DNA from: an uncultured Alphaproteobacteria bacterium
Lineage (GTDB): Bacteria; Pseudomonadota; Alphaproteobacteria; UBA8366; JADFVY01
NCBI GenBank assembly: GCA_947259105.1
Contig: CAMYKU010000053.1
Coordinates: 1-40,928, forward strand
Direction: 5' to 3'
Length of the DNA stretch: 40,928 nucleotides
In this document: piece by piece, positions 25,060 through 33,835 of the stretch
How positions within the stretch are numbered: position 1 is the stretch's first letter
Layout of the letters: every line of letters begins with the position of its first letter
Position numbers and translations under genes: made by a program
The notes under the pieces: model-generated
Databases searched by the model: none
Told to the model about the DNA's origin: nothing
Seen by the model: the letters and a program-made list of their open reading frames with translations, nothing else

Positions 25060-26799
25060 ATGACCTTGAGAATGAAATTGATCGGCGTGCAGGGCAGCCT
25101 GATCACGCTGTTCGCGCTGGTGGTGCTGGTGATCTTCGTGAATCTGCGGATCGCGGCGTCGAACCTGGAGCAGGCTTCGAACGAAGCCTCGCACATCTCG
25201 GCCACAGGGATTCCGTTGTTGCTGAGCATCAAGGAAGCCAAGACCGATATCATCCAGGTCCAGCAGTGGCTGACCGACATCTCGGCCACACGGGCGCAGG
25301 ACGGGCTCGATGACGGCTTCGAGGTGGCAGAGGATTATGCGAAGAAATTCGCAACACATGCCGCGGCCGCGCGCGAGCAGGCCGCAATGATGGACCAGGC
25401 CGAGGTCGTGCAGCTGATTGACGAGATGGAGACCGAATTCACGCCATATTACGAAATGGGCCGCCGCATGGCCCGGGCGTATATCGACGAGGGGCCCGTG
25501 GCCGGCAACAGGATCATGCTGGAGTTCGACACTCTGGCGGAAAAACTCTGGGTGACGACGGACCGGCTGATCGAACTGGTCGAAGCCCACACCGGACACA
25601 TGCTCGGCCGGCTCGAACAGGATACGCTGGATATGCGTGACGACAACAGGCGCCTGCTCTTCCTGGTTATCGGGCTTGCCGGTGTCGCCCTGCTGGCGGC
25701 GATCGGTGGTGCGATGTTCCTGTACCGGACGCTCAGCGGCAGCATCGCCCTGGTGCAGAAGGATCTTGGGATGCTGGCCGACTACGCCGTGACCGACGAT
25801 ACCGGCGATACCACCCGGTCGCTCACGCTCAAGGCCGACCGGCCCGACGAATTCGGCGCGGTCGGGTCGGCGCTCGCCGTGCTGGCGGAGTTCCTTACGC
25901 GCGGCAAGCAGCTCGCCGTGACGCAGGCCCGGCAGGAAAAGGACCTGCACCGCGCGCAACGGCTCGAAGAGACCACGAACGCCTTCAGCGGCGACGTCGC
26001 ATCGATCATCGAGGTCCTTTCCACGGCGTCGACCGAACTGGAGAGCACCGCCCAGTCGATGACCGGATCGGCCGAAGAAACCAGCCGTCAGTCGGCGTCC
26101 GTCGCCTCGGCTTCGGCGCAGGCGTCCCAGAACGTCCAGACCGTGGCGACAGCGTCGGAGGAACTCGGTGCATCGATCTCCGAGATCGGCCGGCAGGCCG
26201 TCCAGTCCGCCAACATCGCCGGGCGCGCCGTCGAGGAGGCCGAACGCACCGACGGCGTGGTCCGCGGCCTGTCCGATTCGGCGCTGCGCATCAGCGAGGT
26301 CGTGAGCCTGATCAACGACATCGCCGGGCAGACCAACCTCCTGGCGCTGAACGCGACCATCGAGGCCGCCCGCGCCGGCGAGGCCGGCAAGGGGTTTGCC
26401 GTGGTGGCCCAGGAGGTGAAGAACCTGGCCAGCCAGACCGCCAAGGCGACGGAGGAAATCTCGCAGCAGATTCTTGCCGTGCAGGACGAGACGCAGAGCG
26501 CGGTCGACGCGATCGAAGCGATCCGCACCACCATCCAGGAGATGAGCGATATCGCAACGACGATCGCCTCGGCGGTAGAGGAACAGAACGCCGCCACCGC
26601 GGAAATCAGCTCCAACGTCCAGCAGGCCGCCGCCGGCACCGACGAGGTCTCGTCGAGCATCGTGGGTGTATCGGCTGCGGCGGAGCAGACCGGTGCGGCT
26701 TCGACACAGGTTCTGCGCTCTTCGGCGGAACTCAGCCAGCAGGCCGTGCGCCTGCGCGGCGAAATCGAGCGGTTCATCGGCGAGATCAAGGCCGCCTGA
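25060..26799 (+). CDS. Methyl-accepting chemotaxis protein, short periplasmic helical domain
   Basis: The ATG at 25060 (AGGAGA 6 nt upstream) gives 579 residues; the frame is open upstream to 24934 without a ribosome site. TM1 is [15 protein letters not shown] four-helix-bundle-like periplasmic part of about 165 residues follows ([33 protein letters not shown]), then TM2 at about 198-219. After TM2 comes a HAMP-like segment ([16 protein letters not shown] ... [18 protein letters not shown]) unlike that of the first receptor but close to that of the third. The signalling tip lies near residue 418 ([18 protein letters not shown]). The ligand is unknown. It is a paralogue of the third receptor. 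Confidence 0.93.
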   Translation: MTLRMKLIGVQGSLITLFALVVLVIFVNLRIAASNLEQASNEASHISATGIPLLLSIKEAKTDIIQVQQWLTDISATRAQDGLDDGFEVAEDYAKKFATHAAAAREQAAMMDQAEVVQLIDEMETEFTPYYEMGRRMARAYIDEGPVAGNRIMLEFDTLAEKLWVTTDRLIELVEAHTGHMLGRLEQDTLDMRDDNRRLLFLVIGLAGVALLAAIGGAMFLYRTLSGSIALVQKDLGMLADYAVTDDTGDTTRSLTLKADRPDEFGAVGSALAVLAEFLTRGKQLAVTQARQEKDLHRAQRLEETTNAFSGDVASIIEVLSTASTELESTAQSMTGSAEETSRQSASVASASAQASQNVQTVATASEELGASISEIGRQAVQSANIAGRAVEEAERTDGVVRGLSDSALRISEVVSLINDIAGQTNLLALNATIEAARAGEAGKGFAVVAQEVKNLASQTAKATEEISQQILAVQDETQSAVDAIEAIRTTIQEMSDIATTIASAVEEQNAATAEISSNVQQAAAGTDEVSSSIVGVSAAAEQTGAASTQVLRSSAELSQQAVRLRGEIERFIGEIKAA

Positions 26800-26825
26800 C
26801 CGGTATACCCGAACACGATCGCCTT

Positions 26826-26859
26826 TAGGGGGCGGGAGAGGAAATTCTCCCGCTCCTTT
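26826..26859 (+). terminator. Terminator after the second chemoreceptor (copy of the first)
   Basis: An 11-bp stem (GGGGCGGGAGA with TCTCCCGCTCC, one G-T pair) is followed by TTTG. Both flanks match the terminator at 24692, including CATGCGCGCGCCGG downstream. Confidence 0.75.
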
Positions 26860-27035
26860 GTCATGCGCGCGCCGGTCCACAACGCTGGCCCGGGGAAGCT
26901 CGATCCGTGGGCTGACGTTGCGATCTCGTGATCCTCGTGCGGAAACTCCGGAGCGGCAAACTCCCGGCGCGACGCCGCAAATCTCGAGGGTTGTCGCCGT
27001 GGCTTCCCGAAAGGACAAATGTCAACAATTCGGTG

Positions 27036-27085
27036 TTGAAAATTGTTTTAGATCAAAGCATAACATTACATAACCATAATATACC
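27036..27085 (+). promoter_or_regulatory. Candidate promoter of the third chemoreceptor
   Basis: The 570-bp gap 26800-27369 becomes strongly AT-rich here. TTGAAA (27036-27041) is followed after 17 bp by CATAAC, a usable -35/-10 pair, and ATAACC starts at 27070, as before the second receptor. Apart from the terminator at its left end, the remaining gap shows no ORF that I trust and no repeat. The leader to the ATG would be about 290 nt. Confidence 0.5.
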
Positions 27086-27369
27086 TATGGATAAAGGAGT
27101 TTGGAAAAACCTGGCTGGTGGAATGCCGCCATGCATATCCAGCCGAGTTTCTCTGATCGGCGAAATCACGGCGGTATGACCGCCAGTTTCGTGCGGGCCG
27201 CCGGTCCGGCCTGTCGCCCCTGGCCGCAGGTCAGTTTACCGATTGGCAACTATGATTTGCTATGACGGAATTTAGATCCGAATACCGCCAATAAACTGGT
27301 GGAACATGGCGCCGCAGCCGAACTTCGGAGCCGGGGAGAAGGCGGTGCTTTTGTGATGTGGGGAACACC

Positions 27370-28968
27370 ATGACCCTGAAGGGCAAGGTCATCGTCGTAT
27401 TGGCCCTCCTGGTCGCCTTGATCGCGAGCGCCGGCACCACCGTGTCCGTCGGTCTCCAGCTCGGGCAGGGCGAGCTCGACGTCATCTCGGCGGATGCCGA
27501 CGCGCTCGACGCATCGACACTGCCGTTCCTGATCGCCGCCGGGAACCTGAAACGGGAAGCCGACCGCATCGCACAGGCGCCCGGGCTCGAATCCGGCGCA
27601 TTCGACCGGGCTTTGGGTGTCGCGCGCGATCTGGCGGCGACGGCGCGGTTCAGTGAGGCGCTTGCCCTCCTCGACACGCTGGCGCGCGAGCGCCGGGAGG
27701 AATCGCCGCTGCTCGGCGAAACCGCGGGCCGTTTGCTTGCGCTTGCGCAGAAACAGGCACGCGACCATGCGGGGGCGCTCGAAGACAGCACGGCGTCGCT
27801 GGGCGATGCCAACCGGACCCTGAAGTTGCTGGTTCTGATGTTCACCGGCATCGGTGTGGCGATTGCCCTGTACGGCGCGGTGTGGCTGTACCGCAACATC
27901 AGCAGCAGCATCGCGCTGGTCCAGCAGGACATCGGGGCGCTGTCGGCGTATGCGTCTTCCGTGCTCGATGACGAGCAGGACGTCGAACTCGGGCTCACCG
28001 ACGAGCGCCCGGATGAGTTCGGTACGATTGGCGTTGCCCTGGGCGTGCTGGCCGCTTATCTCGCGCGGGGCAAGGCCCTGGCCCGCAGCGATGCGCGGCG
28101 CCAGCAGGAAAAGCTCCGCGAGGCCGAGCGGCTGGGGCGGGTCACCGGCCTGTTCAGCGATCATATCGGAGAGATCATCCGTGCCGTGTCGTCCGCCTCC
28201 ACAGAGCTGGAATCGACGGCCCAGGCCATGTCGGTAACCGCGGAAGAGAACAGCCGCCAGTCGGCAACCGTGGCGGCATCCGCGAACCAGGCGTCGCAGA
28301 ACGTGCAACTTCTGGCGACGGCTTCGGCGCGCCTCAGCGCGGCGGTCGGCGAAATCGGCCGGGAGCTGTCGGATTCGGCGCGGATTGCGGAACGGGCGGA
28401 CGACGAGGCCAACCGTACGGATCAGGTGGTGCAGGACCTGTCCGACGCGGCCCTGCGCATCACCGAGGTGACGACGCTGATCAGCGAAATCGCCGGACAG
28501 ACCAACCTGCTGGCGCTGAACGCGACGATCGAGGCGGCGCGGGCCGGCGAGGCTGGCAAGGGCTTCGCCGTCGTCGCCCAGGAGGTCAAGAACCTCGCGG
28601 CGCAGACAAGCCGCGCCACCGAGGACATCTCCAAGCAGATCAGTACCGTTCAGGAGGAAACGCAGAGCGCCGTGGTGGCGATCGAGACGATCCGCGGCAC
28701 GATCGGCGAAATGACCGGCATCGCCGTCCGGATCGCATCGGCGATCGAGGATCTCGACTCGTCGATCGGAGAGATCCGCCGCAACGCCGACAGCGCGGCG
28801 CAGGGCACCGACAGCGTGACCGCCAATATCGAAGGTGTCAGCCAGGCCGCACAGGACACCGGCGCCTCCTCGACCGAGGTGCTGCAGGCCTCCGAGGACC
28901 TCAACCGCCAGGCCGAATCGCTGCGCGGCCAGATCGAACGCTTCATCGACGAGGTGAAGGGCGGCTGA
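27370..28968 (+). CDS. Methyl-accepting chemotaxis protein, shortest of the three
   Basis: The ATG at 27370 has GGGGA 5 nt upstream (an in-frame GTG lies 12 bp earlier) and gives 532 residues. TM1 is [16 protein letters not shown]. The periplasmic part is only about 125 residues and mostly helical ([20 protein letters not shown]). TM2 is at about 151-174, followed by [16 protein letters not shown] and [18 protein letters not shown]. That segment is closely similar to the second receptor, and both start MTL[RK]. The signalling tip is near residue 371. The second and third receptors arose by duplication, and their sensory parts have diverged most. The sensed signal is unknown; it could be a membrane or energy state rather than a ligand. 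Confidence 0.93.
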   Translation: MTLKGKVIVVLALLVALIASAGTTVSVGLQLGQGELDVISADADALDASTLPFLIAAGNLKREADRIAQAPGLESGAFDRALGVARDLAATARFSEALALLDTLARERREESPLLGETAGRLLALAQKQARDHAGALEDSTASLGDANRTLKLLVLMFTGIGVAIALYGAVWLYRNISSSIALVQQDIGALSAYASSVLDDEQDVELGLTDERPDEFGTIGVALGVLAAYLARGKALARSDARRQQEKLREAERLGRVTGLFSDHIGEIIRAVSSASTELESTAQAMSVTAEENSRQSATVAASANQASQNVQLLATASARLSAAVGEIGRELSDSARIAERADDEANRTDQVVQDLSDAALRITEVTTLISEIAGQTNLLALNATIEAARAGEAGKGFAVVAQEVKNLAAQTSRATEDISKQISTVQEETQSAVVAIETIRGTIGEMTGIAVRIASAIEDLDSSIGEIRRNADSAAQGTDSVTANIEGVSQAAQDTGASSTEVLQASEDLNRQAESLRGQIERFIDEVKGG

Positions 28969-29009
28969 TCGCGCTGCCCGGACCGGAACCGAGCGCCGGG
29001 GCCGTGCGT

Positions 29010-29642
29010 CTAGCCGATCTCCGACTTCTGCATCAGATCGCCGCCGCGCCACAGATAGAGGGCGAGCATCGGCTCCGCACCCATGCGGGTCGCATGCGGA
29101 CTCCAGGACGGGCGGTGCAGCACCGCGCCGGGCGGCGCAACCGCGTATTCCTCGTCGCCGGCCCGCCATTCCGCCCGCCCGGCGAGCACGACGTAGATCT
29201 CCTCGGCCTCGTGCCGGTGTTGCGGATACTCGGTTCCGGGCGCGAACATCAACAGGCCGCAGGCGATGTCGGCGGCCGCGAGGGGGCCGCGCGGCCCGAT
29301 CAGCTCCATGAAGCCGTAACGGGCCTGGAAGGCGGCGCCGAAATCCGCCGCGCTGTAGTTCTGGCCCCAGGGGAGGGTGCCGGCCAGGTCGGCGACGGTA
29401 TCCGCCAGGGCCTGCGTTCCGGGGCCGGCACAGGCCCGTATCTGCGGCAGCCAGTCCAGCACCGGAAGGGGCGCGGGCGCGGTCGGCCGCGCGGCCGGCG
29501 TGCCGGGCAGCATCGCCAGCCAGTCGCGCCGCGCCGCCGGGAGAACCTCTTGCAGCAGGCCGCATACCGCCCGGTACAACGTCGCCGCGGCGGCATCGGG
29601 CGTTCGCCCGCCGATCGGCTCGCGTCCACTCATGCCCCGCAT
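29010..29642 (-). CDS. Cupin protein resembling DMSP lyases (DddQ/DddL type)
   Basis: From the ATG at 29642 the product has 210 residues (ATG at 29633 gives 207; the frame is open to 29726). The N-half is helical. The C-half is a cupin with the metal motif YPQHRHEAEEIY (His142, His144, Glu148) and a later SPHATR (His183), preceded by YGFMELIGPRGPL and CGLLMFAPG. This layout, including the Tyr three residues before the first His, matches cupin dimethylsulfoniopropionate lyases, which split DMSP into dimethyl sulfide and acrylate. Length agrees with DddQ/DddL (about 200-230). Cupins are diverse, so another lyase or isomerase cannot be excluded. It runs against the chemoreceptors, ending 41 bp from the third. 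Confidence 0.65.
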   Translation of the reverse strand: MRGMSGREPIGGRTPDAAAATLYRAVCGLLQEVLPAARRDWLAMLPGTPAARPTAPAPLPVLDWLPQIRACAGPGTQALADTVADLAGTLPWGQNYSAADFGAAFQARYGFMELIGPRGPLAAADIACGLLMFAPGTEYPQHRHEAEEIYVVLAGRAEWRAGDEEYAVAPPGAVLHRPSWSPHATRMGAEPMLALYLWRGGDLMQKSEIG

Positions 29643-29761
29643 TCTGCCGTCCGCGGGCGCCGATTCAAGCGAAGATATGCCGGCGCCGCGGTCCGCGGCC
29701 TTACAAACGCCGGGCCGGCCCGCCATATTGTCGGGGGAACGGCGGCGCGAAGAGGGGATTC

Positions 29762-30463
29762 ATGGACAATATCCTGCGGTTCGGGTGCGGCCCCGACGAT
29801 CAGTCGGATATCACCACCGAGAGCGACAGCGGCATGGCGGTCATCGCGCTGGTCTCTCCGTCGGGCGGCGCCGGACGGACCATGCTGGCGGCCCATATCG
29901 CGGCCCAGGCCGGCCGCGCAGGCGATGGTCCCATCGCCGTGCTCGACGTCGATCCCAAGGGCAGCCTGTGGACCTGGTGGCGCCAGCGCCAGGGCAAGGG
30001 CGGCGCGCCCAGCTTCGCCGGCCGCGCGGAAACCGCGGGGCTCGGCGCGGCGCTGGCGGACCTGCGCGGGCAGGGCGCCCGGCTCTGCGTGATCGACACC
30101 GCACCCGGCGACGCCGCGGCGCTCGGACCGGTCGCCGAGGCCGCCGATCTGCTCGTCATCCCGGCCGATGCGGATGCGGCCGGGACCGAGGAGGCCGCGG
30201 CGCTGGGCCAGGCCCTGGCCGACAAGGCGACGCTGGCCTTCGTGCTCAACGGCCGCTCCCACGGCGGCGAGCAGCTTGGCAACCTCACGAGCCGCCTCGC
30301 CGCCGGCGGCGGCTGGCCGGCCGGCATGGTGCGCCACGCCGACGCCTACGCGGCATCGATGACCGCCGGCCGCACCGTGATCGAGACCCATCCCGAAATC
30401 TACGCCGCCGATGACATCGCCGAACTCTGGGCCAATTTGCGGGGCATCCTGGTGGCGGGGTGA
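29762..30463 (+). CDS. ParA-like ATPase with Arg in place of the P-loop Lys
   Basis: The 233-residue protein has the ParA/MinD layout: a P-loop strand VIALVSPSGGAGRTML (residues 27-42), VLDVDPKGSLWTWW (switch I region, Asp62/Asp64), VIDTAP, and LLVIPADADAAGTEEA. The deviant Walker A of this family reads KGGxGKT. Here Ser34 replaces the signature Lys and Arg39 replaces the catalytic-loop Lys, so ATP binding or hydrolysis is probably altered. GAGGGG precedes the ATG. A second ParA-like gene follows after 137 bp. There is no ParB or parS-like repeat nearby. Orphan ParA proteins can position protein clusters. Confidence 0.8.
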   Translation: MDNILRFGCGPDDQSDITTESDSGMAVIALVSPSGGAGRTMLAAHIAAQAGRAGDGPIAVLDVDPKGSLWTWWRQRQGKGGAPSFAGRAETAGLGAALADLRGQGARLCVIDTAPGDAAALGPVAEAADLLVIPADADAAGTEEAAALGQALADKATLAFVLNGRSHGGEQLGNLTSRLAAGGGWPAGMVRHADAYAASMTAGRTVIETHPEIYAADDIAELWANLRGILVAG

Positions 30464-30600
30464 GCCGTTCGGGCCCGATTCCGGCGGGTTTTGTCGTATC
30501 GCACAGTCTTGCGGCGCCAGACCACGTTGCGTATTTCATTAATCATACTGCAAGGAGTTCGCTGGTATGCTGGCGGTCTTGACGACGGAATAGGACCGCC

Positions 30601-31323
30601 ATGTCCAGCGATACCGCGAATCCGTTCCACGGACTCTCGCACAAGGAATTGATGGCGCTCGCCGAGAAGATCGGTACGGGCATGGCCGTGCTGACCGTGG
30701 CGTCGGGCTCCGAGGGCGCGGGCAAGTCCACGCTGGCGTCGCATTTCGCAATCCAGGCGCAGCGCGCCGGCGTCGAATCGGTGGTGATCGCCGACACCGC
30801 GGCGCGCGGGCCGCTGGCCGCCTGGTGGAACCGCCGCACCGGGCCGAAGCCGTCGATGTCCTCGCTGGGCGGCGCGGCGCAGGTGCCGGAGGCGCTCGGC
30901 CGCCTGCGCGAGATGAAACACAAGCTCTGCATCGTCAACACGCCGCACGTCATGGACGATAAGGTCGAGCAGCTGCTCGAGGTCAGCGACCTCGTGGTCA
31001 TCCCCTGCCGGCCGAGCCGCCGCGACCTGCCGCGGGCCGACCAGGTGGCCGAGGTGACCCACATGCTGGGCCGCAAGAGCGTGTTCGTGGTCAGCGCCGC
31101 GACCATCGGCGCACGCATGAGCGAGGCGATCGCGGTCGAGCTCGCCAAGCACGGCACGGTCTCGCCGGTGACCATCCACCGCCGCCGCGACTTCATCGAG
31201 GCGATGGAACAGGGCAAGACGGTGATGGAACTGGACCCGCGCAGCGATTCGGCGCGGGAGATGGAGCAGCTCTGGAGTTATATCTACGAGCTGCTGAAAA
31301 AGAACATCAAGTTCAGTATTTGA
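30601..31323 (+). CDS. Second ParA-like ATPase, P-loop Lys kept
   Basis: The 240-residue protein is a diverged partner of the preceding gene. The P-loop is SGSEGAGKST (residues 35-44): Lys42 is kept, but the family's signature Lys is Ser37 and the next Gly is Glu38. It continues with VVIADTAARGPLAAWWNRR, CIVNTPHV and DLVVIPCRPSRRDLPRADQV. The switch I Asp-x-Asp of ParA is DTAAR here. Both proteins have the WW pair after switch I. It has its own AGGA site 5 nt before the ATG. The protein ends in a basic, hydrophobic helix (YIYELLKKNIKFSI) that might touch membrane or DNA. Cargo unknown. Confidence 0.8.
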   Translation: MSSDTANPFHGLSHKELMALAEKIGTGMAVLTVASGSEGAGKSTLASHFAIQAQRAGVESVVIADTAARGPLAAWWNRRTGPKPSMSSLGGAAQVPEALGRLREMKHKLCIVNTPHVMDDKVEQLLEVSDLVVIPCRPSRRDLPRADQVAEVTHMLGRKSVFVVSAATIGARMSEAIAVELAKHGTVSPVTIHRRRDFIEAMEQGKTVMELDPRSDSAREMEQLWSYIYELLKKNIKFSI

Positions 31324-31400
31324 CGGAACCAGACCGCCGCCGCATGTAACCAGCGCGGAAATCGTTCAGGTTTGCACTGAGTCCGGCTTTCGGCAGCGGT

Positions 31401-31546
31401 GCGACCTCATACTTCGAGACGCCCCTTCGGGGCTCCTCAGCATGAGGCTTCAAGACGGTTGCTTCGCAACCTCCTCAGAGTGAGGGCTTGAATATTGGAG
31501 CCTCATGCTGAGGAGCGGCGAAGCCGCGTCTCGAAGTATGAGGTTG
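31401..31546. repeat. Family B palindromic repeat, copy 2 (compound)
   Basis: It starts GCGACCTCATACTTCGAGAC and ends GTCTCGAAGTATGAGG. The 146-bp unit holds three small hairpins in a row (CCCCTTCGGGG, GGTTGCTTCGCAACC, and CTCAT..TGAGG types), so it looks like a compound of two shorter units. It lies between the converging ParA-like and VOC genes and fills most of that 256-bp gap. Confidence 0.85.
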
Positions 31547-31579
31547 CTCGGCGACAGCGCAAAGCACTCTTGAAAAGCG

Positions 31580-32008
31580 CTATTCGATCACCGGCCCGTG
31601 CGTGCCGTCCGCAAGCGTCTGCTTCCGGTAGCGCCCGCGCGGCACGATTTCGGCAACCGGCCCGCCCGGCGCGCGGAACTTGACCGGCAGCTTGCCCGGC
31701 GCGCTGAGGATCTCGCCGCCGGAAGCGGTCAGCGCCCGCGCGAACGCCTCGACGTCGTCGACCTCGATGCCGAAATGGTGGATGCACGGCGCCGGCCCCG
31801 AAAAATCCGCCTCGTCCGCGTCTTCATGCGCGTACTGCATCAGGGTCAGGTCCAGGGCGCCGTCGGTCAGATGGCGCGAGACGTGGGAGCCGCGTTCGCC
31901 GTCGCGGTGCACGGTGTTGACGTGGGCAAAACCGAACACCGTCTCGTAGAACCGGCTGGTCTCGTCGAGGTCTTTCACCTTCAGGGCGATATGTGTGATC
32001 TTCGGCAT
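31580..32008 (-). CDS. VOC family protein (glyoxalase-like)
   Basis: The 142-residue protein starts PKITHIALKVKDLDETSRFYETVFGF, the classic first module of the vicinal-oxygen-chelate fold. A second module is CIHHFGIEVDDVEAFARAL with PGGPVAEIVPRG. Likely metal ligands are His in THIALKV, His in CIHHFGI and Glu in VAEIVPR. It resembles lactoylglutathione lyase-like proteins but is not close enough to name a substrate. The ATG at 32008 follows AGCTTGCC, a weak ribosome site. It is divergent from the alpha/beta hydrolase; the gap holds an AT-rich TATATCCTGTATAG at 32042. Confidence 0.82.
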   Translation of the reverse strand: MPKITHIALKVKDLDETSRFYETVFGFAHVNTVHRDGERGSHVSRHLTDGALDLTLMQYAHEDADEADFSGPAPCIHHFGIEVDDVEAFARALTASGGEILSAPGKLPVKFRAPGGPVAEIVPRGRYRKQTLADGTHGPVIE

Positions 32009-32133
32009 GGCAAGCTCCGTACCTGATCGCGTGTTGACGGGATATATCCTGTATAGCTAGACGATCGGGCGGCGGGTTTCCAGATCCGGCCAACGCTGGA
32101 AGCGGTGCCGGGCGATGGCCGGAAGGGCACGGT

Positions 32134-32928
32134 TTGGCGGTTGATCTTGCATATGACGTGACCGGCGACGGGCCGCCGCTGGTAATCCTGCACGGGCTGT
32201 TCGGGTCGGCGCGGAACTGGCGCGCCATCGCGCGCGGACTGGCCGGCCGCCGCCGGGTCTGGAGCCTCGATCTGCGCAATCACGGCGACTCCCCCTGGGA
32301 TCCCGACATGTCCTATGAGTCCATGGCCGGCGACATCCGCGCGTTCATGGAAGCGCAGGGCATCGCGGGCGCCGCCGTGCTCGGCCACAGCATGGGCGGC
32401 AAGGCGGCGATGGCGCTGGCGCTGGCGCATCCGGACCTGCTCGGCGCGCTGGTCGTGGTCGATGTGGCGCCGGTGACCCGGCCGCCGGAACTGCGCGCCT
32501 ATGCGCGCGCCATGGCGGCGCTGGACCTGTCGCTTGTGTCCCGCCGCGCCGAGGCCGACCGCCTGCTGGCCGGGGCGATCGGTGACCGCCGCATCCGCGG
32601 GTTCCTGCTGCAGAACCTGGTGATGCGGGACGGCGCGCCGGCCTGGCGGCTGAACCTCGCGGCCATCGACCGGCAGATGGAGGCGATCGGCGGGTTCCCC
32701 GAACATCTGCTGGCCAACCACTACGACGGCCCGACGCATTTCATCACCGGCGCCGAGTCCGGCTACGTGAAGCCCGAGCACCGCGCGCTGATCCTGCGCC
32801 TGTTCCCGGCCACGACGCTGAGCGTCATCGCCGGCGCCGGCCACTGGGTGCATGCGGAAAAGCCGGAGTCGTTCCAGCGGGCAGTGGAACGGTTCCTTTC
32901 CGGCGCCGCCGAAGCGCGCCCCGGCTAA
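32134..32928 (+). CDS. Alpha/beta hydrolase, YbfF/ABHD11-like esterase
   Basis: No ATG lies at the right place. A TTG at 32134 with GGAAGGG 6 nt upstream gives 264 residues beginning MAVDLAYDVTGDGPP. The fold marks are LVILHGLFGSARNW (oxyanion loop), LDLRNHGDSPW, the nucleophile elbow GHSMGG, and AGAGHWVHAEKP with the catalytic His; an acidic residue lies in THFITGAESGYV. This is close to the YbfF/ABHD11 esterase group, which cleaves short acyl esters or thioesters. It stands alone. The region downstream is filled by a repeat. Confidence 0.88.
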   Translation: MAVDLAYDVTGDGPPLVILHGLFGSARNWRAIARGLAGRRRVWSLDLRNHGDSPWDPDMSYESMAGDIRAFMEAQGIAGAAVLGHSMGGKAAMALALAHPDLLGALVVVDVAPVTRPPELRAYARAMAALDLSLVSRRAEADRLLAGAIGDRRIRGFLLQNLVMRDGAPAWRLNLAAIDRQMEAIGGFPEHLLANHYDGPTHFITGAESGYVKPEHRALILRLFPATTLSVIAGAGHWVHAEKPESFQRAVERFLSGAAEARPG

Positions 32929-32994
32929 GAGTCTGTGAATCCTTCGGCATTCGTTTGTTCGGCGCCGGCCTTCGCCGGCAAGTCGCATATTTCT

Positions 32995-33107
32995 CACCCC
33001 CACCCGTCCCTCCCCCATCAAGGGGGAGGGCTTTGATTTGGCAGGCAATTTTCTCCCTCCCCCTTGTGTCGAAAGATCCACGAGGGCCGGAAGGTGGGGC
33101 TGGGGTT
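32995..33107. repeat. Family A palindromic repeat, copy 3 (degenerate right end)
   Basis: The left end has CACCCCCACCC and the intact palindrome CCCTCCCCCATCAAGGGGG. The right palindrome CTCCCTCCCCCTTG is broken by unrelated sequence, with only a trace of the G-rich end (GGTGGGGCTGGGG). It fills the left part of the 301-bp gene-free stretch 32929-33229; the right part contains a terminator for the leftward gene. Confidence 0.75.
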
Positions 33108-33158
33108 GTAGGGCCGGTATCGCGAGCGGCTGGATGCGTATGGGCGGACCGCCGGGGC

Positions 33159-33192
33159 AAAAAAAGCCCTCTCCCGTTTTCGCGGGAGAGGG
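33159..33192 (-). terminator. Terminator of the first GIY-YIG-like gene
   Basis: Read leftward, a 10-bp stem (CCCTCTCCCG paired with CGGGAGAGGG, 6-nt loop) is followed by C and seven T (33159-33165). It lies about 40 bp after the stop of the leftward gene at 33230. It resembles half of a family A unit, which may have been recruited. Confidence 0.85.
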
Positions 33193-33229
33193 TCAGTTTG
33201 GGGAAATCAACCGGCGGGTGGGAGCTGCC

Positions 33230-33625
33230 TCAGGCAGCGGCCGGTTGGGATAGCACCCGGTTGCGCGGCAGCGACAGGACGGCCCCCAGGTCGGCGACGA
33301 TGCGCCGCCTGATGTCCGTGCCCCGGCCGCAGAAATGGATCAGCATGTGCGTCGCGCCCAGTCGGCGCGCCTCCGCTATTCGTTCGTGCCGCGCATCGCT
33401 GCGGTCGCGCATCCCGCCGGTTTCGCCGACGAGAAGCGGCTCCCAGTAGGATGTCATGCTGCGTTGCGGACTGTCCGACGGGCGCGCGAAGATATAGATC
33501 GCGGCCCCGCAGGGCGCGTCTTCCAGGGGAAAGGCCGTAAAGCCGTAAAGCGCCGCCGAACTGCCCTGAATCGTGATCACCGCCTGGCCCGGCGGCGTCT
33601 TGCAGACATCATGCAATATGCTCAT
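33230..33625 (-). CDS. Divergent GIY-YIG-like protein lacking the catalytic Glu (131 aa)
   Basis: The leftward gene has GGAGG 5 nt before its ATG. The product aligns over its length with the next one upstream. AAIYIF (residues 41-46) stands for GIY, LLVGETG (64-70) for YIG, then Arg75, and a C-terminal helix ending LPRN (Asn122). In GIY-YIG nucleases a Glu in that helix binds the metal; here Val110 is found. The protein would not be expected to cut DNA, although a structural or binding role is possible. An AT-rich region with TTTACAAGATAAAAT lies upstream and could hold the promoter. Confidence 0.65.
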   Translation of the reverse strand: MSILHDVCKTPPGQAVITIQGSSAALYGFTAFPLEDAPCGAAIYIFARPSDSPQRSMTSYWEPLLVGETGGMRDRSDARHERIAEARRLGATHMLIHFCGRGTDIRRRIVADLGAVLSLPRNRVLSQPAAA

Positions 33626-33777
33626 GGCAGCCTCCTCTATAAGGCTAGTTCATGCGGCATTTTATCTTGTAAAGGTTGAATAAAAGTTAACGGGAATTTT
33701 ACTATAACCGTAAAGACCTGGGGCGATTCTGCGGCGCGGGGGCCGTTATGGCCGCTCCGCGGGTCCGTTGCGGCACG

Positions 33778-33803
33778 AAAAAGGCCCCTTTTTCAAGGGG
33801 GCC
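33778..33803 (-). terminator. Terminator of the second GIY-YIG-like gene
   Basis: Read leftward, GGCCCCCTT and AAGGGGCC form a stem followed by TTTTT (the A-run at 33778-33782 on the top strand). It lies 33 bp after the stop at 33836, so the two paralogues are separate transcription units. Confidence 0.8.
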
Positions 33804-33835
33804 GGCTGGTTTCGGGATCGCGGCGGCCGGTTCGC

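Noticed and set aside
22652..27018. Long leftward ORFs opposite the chemoreceptors
   Set aside because: They mirror the codon pattern of the receptor genes, and their similarity to each other only reflects the conserved receptor domains.
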